Assembly: GCA_026770585.1 (NCBI GenBank)
Contig: MU647226.1
Location: 19,402-32,499, forward strand
DNA: 13,098 nucleotides
Reading direction: 5' to 3'
From: Baffinella frigidus
Taxonomy: Eukaryota > Cryptophyceae > Cryptomonadales > Baffinellaceae
The stretch's first letter is position 1; each line of letters starts with the position of its first letter. The notes beneath the pieces are model-generated. The model was not told the origin of the DNA, did no database searches, and was given only the letters and a program-made list of their open reading frames with translations. Both the position numbers and the translations under genes were made by a program. Shown piece after piece: positions 6,346-12,664 of the stretch.

Positions 6346-6428
6346 TTTTGACCACCTATCCCCGCGCCCGCGTCTGCGCAGACTGCTACGGGTAGGCTCC
6401 TGGGTGGTATGGAGTGTTAGCGTTGAGG
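6346..6428 (-). repeat. Duplicated acceptor and exon start
   Basis: About 75 bp here repeat 6138-6211 in the same orientation: CGCTAACACT, CAGGAGCCTACCCG and GCGGGGATAGG on the minus strand. The encoded start SLPVAVCADAGAGIG parallels SLPAAVGAEAGAGIG of the phosphatase-like exon, then diverges completely. This is a partial tandem duplication about 210 bp apart. Confidence 0.7.
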
Positions 6429-6730
6429 GTTGAGGATTGGGGGGTGAGGGGTTGGGGGATAGGGGTTAGGGTTGAGGGTTTAGGGTTCAGGGTTTAGGGT
6501 TTGGGGTTGAGGGGTTAGGGGTGAGGGTTTAGGGTTTAGGGTTTAGGGTTTGGGGGTTTGGGGGTTTGGGGTTTAGGGTGTAGGGTGTAGGGTGTAGGTA
6601 GGGTGTAGGGTTTAGGGTTTAGGGTTTAGGGTTTAGCGTTTGGTGTTGAGTGTTGAGGGTTTCGGGTTTACCTGCTGGATTGCAAAGGCGCGGATGGTAT
6701 AGGGTTTAGGGTTCAGGGTCTGAGGGTTTG
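6429..6730 (+). repeat. Interstitial telomere-like tract
   Basis: Degenerate TTTAGGG units, with TTGAGGG, TTTGGGG and GTGTAGG variants. Purest TTTAGGG runs are near 6523-6558 and 6605-6640. Broken around 6665 by GGGTTTACCTGCTGGATTGC, a short motif seen again near 6790, 7070 and 7210. Confidence 0.85.
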
Positions 6731-6737
6731 GAGTTTA

Positions 6738-7100
6738 GGGGTACCTTGCTCATAGGAGCTTATGGGTACCTCGCTCATGGGTACCTCGCGCATCAGGTTT
6801 CGGGTTTACCTGGTGGCACGCGGAGGAGTTGGGTAAGGCGGCGCGCGTGGCTGTCTCGCGGAGAGGCGGGAGATAGTACATCGCATATTGTACACTATAT
6901 CGTATATGGCATCGTACATCGTATATCGTATAGTATATCGGGTAGTATATGGGGTAGTATATGGCGAGCAACGGCGCGGATGCGGAGGAGAAGGGGGCAT
7001 GGTTCATCAGGGTTGACGGTTTATGGTCCACGGTTCATCTGTTTATCGTCCACGGTGCATCGATGCTGGGTTCACCTGCTGGCGTGCAACGTGGTAACAC
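6738..7100 (+). repeat. Short direct repeats and GTATAT microsatellite
   Basis: GGGTACCTCGCTCAT occurs three times between 6738 and 6794, with a relative near 94. A GTATAT/CGTATA-rich microsatellite spans about 6880-6965. AACGGCGCGGATGCGGAGGA follows at 6969 and recurs at 7230; CATCGATGCTGGGTTCACCT recurs at 7058 and 7200. No coding bias; frames here are accidental. Confidence 0.7.
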
Positions 7101-7102
7101 GC

Positions 7103-7183
7103 CAAGGCAGTCACCTCGGACAGTTGGCTTCGGCGTCCGCGTGACCGGTCACGCGGGCGTTCACGAGCCTGCCGGCGGGGCTG
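7103..7183 (+). repeat. 81-bp repeat with 20-bp perfect palindrome, copy 1
   Basis: This block matches 12491-12571 with one substitution. At its centre (7137-7156) is CCGCGTGACCGGTCACGCGG, a perfect 20-bp palindrome. The flanks include CAAGGCAGTCACCTCGGACA and GAGCCTGCCGGCGGGGCTG. Confidence 0.9.
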
Positions 7184-7257
7184 TTCCACGTCCACGGTTC
7201 ATCGATGCTGGGTTCACCTGCTGGCGTGTAACGGCGCGGATGCGGAGGAGAACGGCG

Positions 7258-7324
7258 CGGGCCCGTCATCCAAGTGTTTGCCCCTCCTCCCACTCACCTG
7301 TCACCGAGGGGGACACCTCAAAGG
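7258..7324 (+). repeat. Perfect 67-bp inverted repeat, left arm
   Basis: This arm is the exact reverse complement of 7587-7653. It starts CGGGCCCGTCATCCAAGTG and ends GACACCTCAAAGG. The gap of about 260 bp holds G-rich and telomere-like sequence. Complete identity indicates a recent or gene-converted inverted duplication. Confidence 0.92.
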
Positions 7325-7449
7325 GCAAAGGCTCAAAGGGCAAAGGGGGGGGGTGGGGGGGCACATGAGGTGCCTGCACCTCCGACCACTCACCTCCGAC
7401 CAAGGGGGGGGGATTGAGGGGGGGGGGGTTGGGTGGGGGCGTCAGCGTG

Positions 7450-7560
7450 ACGGGTTCAGGGTTCGGGGTTTCGGGTTCAGGGTCTAGGGTTTAGGGTTTA
7501 GGGTCTAGGGTTTAGGGTTTAGGGTTTAGGGTCAGGGTTCAGGGTTCAGGGTTCAGGGTG
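7450..7560 (+). repeat. Interstitial telomere-like tract
   Basis: Variants of GGGTTTAG and GGGTTCAG form about 100 bp of degenerate heptamers, ending next to the right arm of the 67-bp inverted repeat. Preceded by G-rich runs near 7345-7440. Confidence 0.85.
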
Positions 7561-7586
7561 TATGGTTGCCTCGGCCGGCGACGCAA

Positions 7587-7653
7587 CCTTTGAGGTGTCC
7601 CCCTCGGTGACAGGTGAGTGGGAGGAGGGGCAAACACTTGGATGACGGGCCCG
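7587..7653 (-). repeat. Perfect 67-bp inverted repeat, right arm
   Basis: This is the exact reverse complement of 7258-7324. It overlaps the 3' part of the gene X reading frame on the minus strand, whose GC-rich third positions weaken on entering it. On the plus strand it contains GACAG|GTGAGT (donor-like at 7611), so it could carry a splice signal. Confidence 0.9.
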
Positions 7654-7980
7654 AAGCCGGACTCGGGGCCGGGAGACGACGACGACAGCATCGACAGTTC
7701 CTTCATGAGCGGCGTGTATCCCGTCGATGCCGTGCCCGCCCCGGGCGTCACCTCCCCCATGCGCAGCCGCCCCCCGGGCGAGCGCCGCACCTTGTTCGGC
7801 GACTCCAGGTCCAGCTCCGACGGGGTGCCGCCCCCGGAGCCTCGGCGCTTCGATCCTGCTGAGCCTGGTGCGCGCGGCACTTTCAAGCTCGCGGGCGACT
7901 TGCCCGTGGGAGGCCCGGTCCCCGCCTTTGGTCGCGCCCACTTGGCCGGGTCCACCGACACCGACCGCATCTTCCCGGGA
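7654..7980 (-). CDS. Gene X, second exon-like segment, disordered Ser/Pro/Arg-rich
   Basis: Minus-strand frame beginning after CCCTCTGCGCAG (acceptor-like, AG at 7981-7982). It encodes a low-complexity basic chain rich in Ser, Pro, Gly, Arg and Lys, with SP/TP motifs (ESPNKVRRSPGG, GEVTPGAGT) and then TPLMKELSML. Third positions are strongly G/C through this stretch. The frame has the same phase as the segment starting at 8402, but stops lie between, so an intron is required and I could not place its donor. The frame stays open to 7539 only through the inverted-repeat arm and telomere-like DNA. The plus-strand frame 7618-8076 shares third positions, so strand choice is uncertain. Not recognised as a known family. 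Confidence 0.4.
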
Positions 7981-8141
7981 CTGCGCAGAGGGGGGGGTAA
8001 CGGGCGTCACGTGGGTGGCTGTGTCTCGCTGCATCTGAAGAGATGGTGCCCTCGGCTGACTCTCGCGCGATGTTGAAGCTGCTGGGTTTCAGTGTCGTCC
8101 ACGCTTCTTCGGGAAAGGATGAATCTGATCTAGAGAATGAG

Positions 8142-8402
8142 TCAGAGAGCACGCGTGGTGTCTTTCATGCGCTGGTCTGTGAAGTGCCGCGGTGCTGCGA
8201 TTGACATCGAAAGACTCGCGCCCCCTTTCCCATCCGCCAGCAGGTCCACCGTCAATCGGCTGAAAGACTGGCGACGGGGGGATGGCAGGAGGTACCTGTC
8301 ACACGGGGGATCATCCTCCAGGGACTGTGCGGCGTGGAGCTTGCGCTCCTCGATGGTCGACAGCGACGAGACGGCCCGCCGCCGCGCCATGCGGTCGGCC
8401 AT
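8142..8402 (-). CDS. Gene X, N-terminal exon, unrecognised basic protein
   Basis: The frame starts at ATGGCCGACCGC (8402), preceded in frame by TAG, so the start is well bounded. It reads MADRMARRRAVSSLSTIEER and continues with LLPSPRRQSFSRLTVDLLAD to a TGA at 8142. The N-terminus is Arg-rich; the rest is Ser-rich with an acidic SLEDD patch. High G/C at third positions supports coding. The real exon may end earlier: CACGC|GTGCTC at 8152 is a possible donor, and a frame containing SSFPEEAWTTLKPSSFNIAR follows further along the same strand. It diverges from gene Y across 464 bp. I do not recognise the family; a regulatory or chromatin-associated disordered protein is possible but not shown. Confidence 0.5.
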   Translation of the reverse strand: MADRMARRRAVSSLSTIEERKLHAAQSLEDDPPCDRYLLPSPRRQSFSRLTVDLLADGKGGASLSMSIAAPRHFTDQRMKDTTRAL

Positions 8403-8866
8403 CTATCGTGTCCGTTCCAAGGTCCCTACCTTCACCCAGGGCTCACTTCTGCACCGTGTGCTCCCACACTTTTCAGCCTAATTCACTTGGCGCTGGCACA
8501 CGCTGCGGTGTGCATAGCCCTTCGTGGAAACCTTTATCCTGTTCGCTTTCTGACAACGGAGACCGTCCGCGACCGCCGCCCACTCTTCAAACGAGAAACG
8601 GCTCCAACGTCCAGACGACCCCCTTAACTTTCGCTGTGTTGCGGCCTAGGGCGAGCAGGGTTTGTTGCGCCGAGGTCGGAGAAAACAAGAAGACATCTCC
8701 ATTGGAGACAGTGAACTCTGTCCACAGGCTTTGGCACCGTCTCTCGGTCGGAGACAGCGCGCAGACGTCTCGATTGGAGACCCCTTTAGGAAGTCCGAGG
8801 GATACGCGAGACGAGTGACGTCCGTCTCCGCCCGTCTCCGCCCGTCGCCGCCATCCCTGCCGTTCG
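8403..8866. promoter_or_regulatory. Candidate bidirectional promoter with GTCTC/GAGAC palindromes
   Basis: This is the intergenic space between two outward-facing start codons. It holds three inverted GAGA-type sites: TCTCC-AT-TGGAGAC (8696-8709), GTCTC...GAGAC (8739-8755) and GTCTC-GATTG-GAGAC (8767-8781). A CGTCTCCGCC tandem (about 8820-8850) lies before the plus-strand start. ATTGG (inverted CCAAT) occurs in two of the palindromes. No TATA box is evident. Promoter activity is inferred from position. Confidence 0.4.
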
Positions 8867-9565
8867 ATGCCCCTTGTTCTGGCTGGGGCGCTGCGGCGTG
8901 GCACACGGCTGGGGCTTCGGGTGGCGGGGCGCGCGGCGGGGGATGGGGCGCTGCCCCGCAGGCTGCGTGGGCTGTGGAGCGGGACGTCTCTGCCGCGGTG
9001 GCTGACGGGATCCAAGGGTGGGGAAGGAGAGGGCAAGGATGGGTGGAAACAACCATCCGGAACCGACGCCGAGCGCACGCGTGCTGAGCTAGACGCCGAG
9101 GAGCAGGAGGACGAGTTGAAGTCACGGATATCAGCGCAAGCACGCCTCTTTCCGACAGGGAGGCGCGACAAGAGGCGGGGCGTGGAGCACGCGCTACCGG
9201 GGCGCGAGCCTGAGTTCGAAGGGCGGCTCCCGAACTCGATGGATGACCTCTACGCGTGGGAGACGATCGGCCGCGACGGGATTGGAACGTACGACCCTCC
9301 CCCTCTGCACCTCTCCGCCTCTCGTAGTCACGGCCACCTCCAGCCCCCACACGCCCGCAAATTAGAAAATCCTTGTGGAGAGGGGAGAGGGGCGCTCGCG
9401 ATACATGCGGAGCTCAGCAGGCGGGTCGCTCTGCTGCTCCAGCTGGGGGGGGGTTCCTACCACCAACCTTCACGGGAGGACCAAATCGTCGATTTTAAAA
9501 GCATGAATTTACCTGGACAGACCCCCCCCAAAAGGGGGTCTGCCCAGGTAAATCGACGGTTTTAA
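8867..9565 (+). CDS. Gene Y, putative organelle-targeted protein N-terminus
   Basis: The frame opens after a TGA at about 8818 and its first ATG is 8867. The N-terminus MPLVLAGALRRGTRLGLRVA and the following 30 residues are rich in Arg, Leu, Ala and Gly with almost no acidic residues, typical of a mitochondrial presequence. A charged, likely helical part follows (ERTRAELDAEEQEDELKSR), then a conserved-looking end NSMDDLYAWETIGRDG. G/C is high at third positions to about 9290. Beyond that composition deteriorates and the stop lies inside foldback F6, so the true exon probably ends near 9290 by an undetermined donor, or the gene is truncated by F6. Family not recognised; a mitochondrial inner-membrane or complex-assembly role is speculation. 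Confidence 0.5.
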   Translation: MPLVLAGALRRGTRLGLRVAGRAAGDGALPRRLRGLWSGTSLPRWLTGSKGGEGEGKDGWKQPSGTDAERTRAELDAEEQEDELKSRISAQARLFPTGRRDKRRGVEHALPGREPEFEGRLPNSMDDLYAWETIGRDGIGTYDPPPLHLSASRSHGHLQPPHARKLENPCGEGRGALAIHAELSRRVALLLQLGGGSYHQPSREDQIVDFKSMNLPGQTPPKRGSAQVNRRF

Positions 9566-9600
9566 AATCGACGATTTGGTCCTTCCGTGAGGGCTGGTGG
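9460..9600. mobile_element. Foldback element F6 (CCACCA family)
   Basis: Nearly the whole element is one palindrome. CCACCAACCTTCACGGGAGG and ACCAAATCGTCGATTTTAAAA pair with 9531-9600, with the turn at a C-run/AAAA/G-run centre near 9530. TA flanks both ends (9458-9459 and 9601-9602). The arm string GGACCAAATCG-CGATT is shared with F8 at 9939. It overlaps the last codons of the gene Y frame. Confidence 0.85.
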
Positions 9601-9691
9601 TAGCTTTGCCTGAGTCGGGATGGCTGATCGTTTTCACACCAAAGGATGACGGATTTGTACCACACACCAGAAATATCCTGATATCAACGTC

Positions 9692-9844
9692 CTTATCTCA
9701 AAAAAACGAGTTCTAAAACTCGTTTTCTCAAGTCAATCCCCCTACAAATTTGTCAACTTATTCTTTACTCTCCGCATAAATTGACAAATTTATAGGGGAA
9801 TTGACTTAAGAAAACGAGTTTTAGAACTCGTTTTCTGAGATAAG
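9692..9844. mobile_element. Foldback element F7 with nested cruciform arms
   Basis: Arms of about 65 bp begin CTTATCTCA and end TGAGATAAG. Each arm contains its own perfect hairpin AAAACGAGTT-CTAA-AACTCGTTTT (one base changed in the loop of the other). Inner arms read AAGTCAAT(T/C)CCCCTA(T/C)AAATTTGTCAA around a 20-bp AT-rich loop. No coding capacity. Confidence 0.85.
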
Positions 9845-9847
9845 TCC

Positions 9848-9870
9848 GGTCTCCTCATGTTGAGGAGACC
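9848..9870. repeat. Perfect GGTCTCCTCA hairpin
   Basis: GGTCTCCTCA-TGT-TGAGGAGACC is a perfect 10-bp stem with a 3-base loop, abutting the right end of F7. CGAGGAGACC recurs at 9892. It is another instance of the GTCTC/GAGAC dyad. A terminator cannot be claimed in a eukaryote. Confidence 0.7.
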
Positions 9871-9938
9871 AGATTAGCGGTCCATTTATTTTCGAGGAGA
9901 CCAACTTAACGCAGCCAGAGCTCGAAGGCAGAGGTCTC

Positions 9939-10077
9939 CCACCAGCCCTGCGAGGCGGACCAAATCGACGATTGTTTGGAGCCATCTCCTCGGGTGGCAC
10001 ATTCGTTTTCGAAGGTGCCGCCCGAGGAATGGGCGCATGCTCCAGCCTCGATTTGGTCCGCCTGGGAGGGCTGGTGG
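9939..10077. mobile_element. Foldback element F8 (CCACCA family)
   Basis: CCACCAGCCCT...AGGGCTGGTGG ends and the AGGCGGACCAAATCGA arm pair across the element. An inner hairpin pairs CTCGGGTGGCAC with GGTGCCGCCCGAG around TTCGTTTTCGAA. Relative to F6, the outer 35 bp is clearly homologous while the interior is different, so this is a second, diverged member. Confidence 0.8.
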
Positions 10078-10089
10078 AGGGGTCTCAGT

Positions 10090-10260
10090 CGCAGATGGCT
10101 GACCAAGGCTCTGGACTTTGTGGTGTCAGACCAAGACATTGCCTTCCATACCCTTACCCGCAACCCCTAACTCACAAACTGTTGGAGTTTGTGAGTTGGA
10201 GTGCAAACCCTGACCTGCAAACCCTAACCCGCACATCCTGAGTGGTGTCTGATCAAGGCA
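10090..10260 (+). repeat. Imperfect direct repeats with AACTCACAAACT hairpin
   Basis: GTGGTGTC(A/T)GA(C/T)CAAG(A/G)CA is repeated at about 10119 and 10232; GCTGACCAAGGCTCTGGACT at 10098 is related. Between them are short CCCTAACCC-like telomere remnants and a perfect hairpin AACTCACAAACT-GTTGG-AGTTTGTGAGTT (10169-10197). No coding bias. Confidence 0.6.
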
Positions 10261-10347
10261 CTGGATCTTTCGCAGGTCTGTGAGCGACCACGACAACTGG
10301 GTCTGCATGCCCTCCCTCCAACCACTCGAGAATGCTCGAGGGTCCTA

Positions 10348-10518
10348 GAGCGCTGTGCAGAGAAGTTGGCCACAGGAAATAATGAAAAATAGATAAATTG
10401 GAGCCATTTTGTCAACTTTTGAGAAATTCAGTACCCTGAATTTCTCAAAAGTGGACAAAATGACTCCAATTCCCCCAATTCCCCATTTTTCGGTGGCCAA
10501 CTTCTCTGCACAGCGCTC
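10348..10518. mobile_element. Foldback element F9 (TA|GAGC family)
   Basis: Arms of about 84 bp (10348-10431 and 10436-10518) meet at a 4-base loop TACC, an almost complete palindrome. The ends are GAGCGCTGTGCAGAG...CTCTGCACAGCGCTC, with TA before and CA after (one flank mutated). The arm string GTTGGCCAC(A/C)..AAATAATGAAA resembles the start of the R2 unit at 2871, suggesting shared ancestry or capture. Noncoding. Confidence 0.85.
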
Positions 10519-10523
10519 CATTT

Positions 10524-10681
10524 GCTTGAGGGGTTGTGGGGTTGCAAATATTCGTACCAGAATAGGGTGTTCCAACCTCGTGACTGTGCAATATATGCAG
10601 AGTCACGTGACCAATCAACGAACGTTACTACACAAATGCCCACTTTTAAAAGCACATCAGTTTCAAATAGGCCCCTCAAGC
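10524..10681. repeat. Inverted-repeat segment GCTTGAGGGG...CCCCTCAAGC
   Basis: A perfect 10-bp terminal pair encloses 158 bp, starting 6 bp after F9. Inside are GTGACTGTGCA-ATATA-TGCAGAGTCAC (one mismatch; 10580-10606) and TTACTACACAAA, the core motif of other elements. It may be an old MITE. A short frame here (10522-10773) is not convincing. Confidence 0.5.
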
Positions 10682-10754
10682 GTTCTCGTGTGGAAGCCTC
10701 ACTAGTCGAGTTTTTTCATCGTATTGATGAAAGCCGTACCCCCAGTCCGGCGTC

Positions 10755-11097
10755 CATAAACCCTAAACCCTAAACCCTAAACCCTGAACCCTGAACCCTA
10801 AACCCTAAACCCTAAACCCTAAACCCTAAACCCTAAACCCTAAACTCTAAACCCTAAGCCCCAAACCCTAAACCCTAAACCCTAGACCCCAACCCCCAAA
10901 CTGTAAACCCTAAACCCTAAACCCTAAACCCTAGACCCCAACCCCCAAACTGTAAACCCTAAACCCTAAACCCTAAACCCTAAACCCTAAACCCTAAACC
11001 CTAAACCCCAAACCCTAAACCCCAAACCCCGAACCCTAAACCCCAAACCCCAAACCCCGAACCCTAAACCCTAGACCCCAACCCCCAAACCCTGCCC
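10755..11097 (-). repeat. Interstitial telomere-like tract, reverse orientation
   Basis: About 340 bp of CCCTAAA units on the plus strand, with CCCCAAA, CCCGAA and TGTAAACC variants. A higher-order segment containing CCTAGACCCCAACCCCCAAA recurs near 10881, 10930 and 11068. It is the longest and purest telomere-like block and faces opposite to the tracts at 1611, 6429 and 7450. Confidence 0.9.
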
Positions 11098-11437
11098 TCT
11101 CATGCACCCTCAAGGACGTACTGGTCAATTCACTTTCTGGTACAAATCGGCATTTCCAAAACGATCGAAACGTCGACTTCTGGAGGCTGGTGGTCACCCA
11201 TCCGCCTCTCTCCCCGACCACCTCAACCCTCGAATGCTCTCTTTATTAGAAAGCGCAAGACCCGGATGCAACTCTTCGACACACGCAAACAGCGCACAAG
11301 AACACTGGTCTTGAAAACCGATCAGCTCACAAAGAATTAATATCACTGGGCCTGTCCACGTCTAGTGCCCCATAAAGAACACTCGCCTATCCGCGTCTGG
11401 TCCCCCCCAGGCTCCCCGCTCAAGGCGGCGCGTGTCT
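11098..11437. other. Unassigned DNA between telomere-like tract and repeat array
   Basis: No supported gene. It contains CTGGTACAAAT (11141), CACAAGAACACTGG (11296), which matches the ends of the inverted repeat at 11521, and CTGGTCCCCCCCAGGCTCC (11397), which recurs at 11624. It looks like degraded flanks of the array to its right. Confidence 0.45.
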
Positions 11438-11487
11438 GTGGTGAAGAGAAACGCGTCTCCTTGGAGACCGTCTCCTCTCTTCACCAC
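11438..11487. repeat. 50-bp hairpin with GTCTCC/GGAGAC centre
   Basis: GTGGTGAAGAGA (11438) and TCTCTTCACCAC (11476) form a perfect 12-bp stem. The centre is GTCTCC-TT-GGAGAC (11455-11468). GTGTGGTGAAG is also part of the surrounding array unit. Confidence 0.75.
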
Positions 11488-11520
11488 AGCGCCTCGTGGA
11501 GTGGAGAGGCGTGGTTGTTG

Positions 11521-11619
11521 CAGCTCACAAGAACACTGCGCCAGTCAGCGCCTCCTTGTTGCGAGGTACCGAGCGCCAAAACTGCGCCAGTCAGCGCCGA
11601 CGAGTGTTCTTGTGAGCTG
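11521..11619. mobile_element. Small TIR element with internal direct repeats
   Basis: The 17-bp perfect termini CAGCTCACAAGAACACT and AGTGTTCTTGTGAGCTG enclose 99 bp. Inside, ACTGCGCCAGTCAGCGCC occurs twice in direct orientation (11535 and 11581), with GCGAGGTACCGAGCGCC between. It could be a MITE or a fragment of a rearranged array unit. Confidence 0.6.
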
Positions 11620-11769
11620 TGCCTGGTCCCCCAGGCTCCGCGCGTAAGGCGCGTTTCGTTCCTGAAGCGTGTGTGGTGAAGTGAGGGGGCGGAGAGTGAG
11701 AACACGAGGCGTGGTTGGCGGGGAGGCGGAGCATACCAAACCCCACCCTCCCATCCGCCCACGGATGTA

Positions 11770-11976
11770 GAGCGGGTCTCTCATTAGTTGACACGATTCA
11801 GACCTCGAAAAGCAAATTAGCAACGAACGAAATGAGTCAACTTGTGTAGTAATTTTCATTGAAATGAAGATTCTTTTCTTTACGCAATGAAAGGTACTAC
11901 ACAAGTTGACTGATTTTGTTCGTTGCTAATTTGCTTTTCGAGGTCCGAATCGTGTCAACTATTGGGAGACCCGCTC
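11770..11976. mobile_element. Foldback element F10 (TA|GAGC family)
   Basis: Arms of about 98 bp with few mismatches. Termini are GAGCGGGTCTC...GAGACCCGCTC, flanked by TA (11768-11769 and 11977-11978). Arms contain GTTGACACGATTC, CCTCGAAAAGCAAATTAGCA and TTGTGTAGTA, the last being the ACTACACA core of F2, F4 and F11. It splits CCCACGGATG from CGACGGATTCACTTTT; the uninterrupted unit near 12298 reads CCCACGGATGAACCGATGAA. Confidence 0.88.
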
Positions 11977-12101
11977 TACCGACGGATTCACTTTTATTGA
12001 CGAGAGGCGTGGTTGGCGCCTAGCCCCCTAACCTGACGTGTGTGGTGGGGAGTGGGGGCGCGGCTGTCTCACGCTGAGACGCGAGGCGTGTTTGGAAGCG
12101 T

Positions 12102-12241
12102 TTATCCGGGGAAACCTATTTTTCTTTCATTTGATGGCAATCAAAATTACTACACAGATTCTTTTATATTACTAATAAGAACGAATTGTGTAGTAATTTT
12201 CGTTGCCATCAAATGAAAGAAAAATAGGTTTCCCCGGATAA
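12102..12241. mobile_element. Foldback element F11 (TTATCCGGGG family)
   Basis: Arms of about 59 bp differ by one inserted G and a few substitutions: TTATCCGGGGAAACCTATTT and CTTTCATTTGATGGCAA are matched at the right end. A loop of about 22 bp separates the arms. GCGT lies on both sides (12098-12101 and 12242-12245), a clear 4-bp target duplication. It is the intact sister of F4; its good arm symmetry suggests a younger insertion. Confidence 0.9.
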
Positions 12242-12490
12242 GCGTGTTTGTGGTGAAGCGAGGAGGCGGAGCGTCGCACACCCCACCCTCCCATCCACCC
12301 ACGGATGAACCGATGAATTTCCCTTTTTATGCCGCGAGACGGGGTTAGCGCCTGTCCGTCCCCCAACCTGCCGTGTGTGGTGGGGGAGGCTCTCAAGCAG
12401 GAAGCAGGAGGGCTGGGCGTGATGGTCCATCTGGTTATGAGGCTCGCGGGAGCGGCTTCTGAGCCTGCGGTATCACCAACTCGGCACACG

Positions 12491-12571
12491 CAAGGCAGTC
12501 ACCTCGGACAGTTGGCTTCGGCGTCCGCGTGACCGGTCACGCGGGCGCTCACGAGCCTGCCGGCGGGGCTG
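12491..12571 (+). repeat. 81-bp repeat with 20-bp perfect palindrome, copy 2
   Basis: Matches 7103-7183 at 80 of 81 bases, palindrome at 12525-12544. It is embedded in the right-hand array, while copy 1 lies among unrelated repeats. No flanking similarity was seen beyond the block. Confidence 0.9.
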
Positions 12572-12664
12572 GTTGGCGCCTGTCCGTCCCCCAACCTGCC
12601 GTGTGTGGTGAGAGGCTCTCACACTGTCTCACGCGGAGACGCGAGGCGTGGTTGGCAACCCCTA

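Noticed and set aside
7618-8076. Plus-strand frame of 152 codons opposite gene X
   Set aside because: It shares third codon positions with the minus frame, so composition cannot separate them. The minus strand is preferred for its acceptor-like site and common phase with the 8402 segment. Kept as an alternative, not annotated.
8005-8152. Two possible ultra-short introns (28 and 30 nt) joining gene X segments
   Set aside because: GT and AG fit, but the combined phase does not restore the downstream frame, and such lengths are rare in nuclear genes. Left unassigned.
8646-9350. Minus-strand frames of 194 and 234 codons opposite gene Y
   Set aside because: Arg/Pro/Ser-rich shadows of the GC-rich plus frame. 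The plus frame has a targeting-like N-terminus and a better charge pattern.
10409-10773. Two short plus-strand frames over F9 and the adjacent inverted repeat
   Set aside because: They start inside a palindromic element and show no composition signal of coding.
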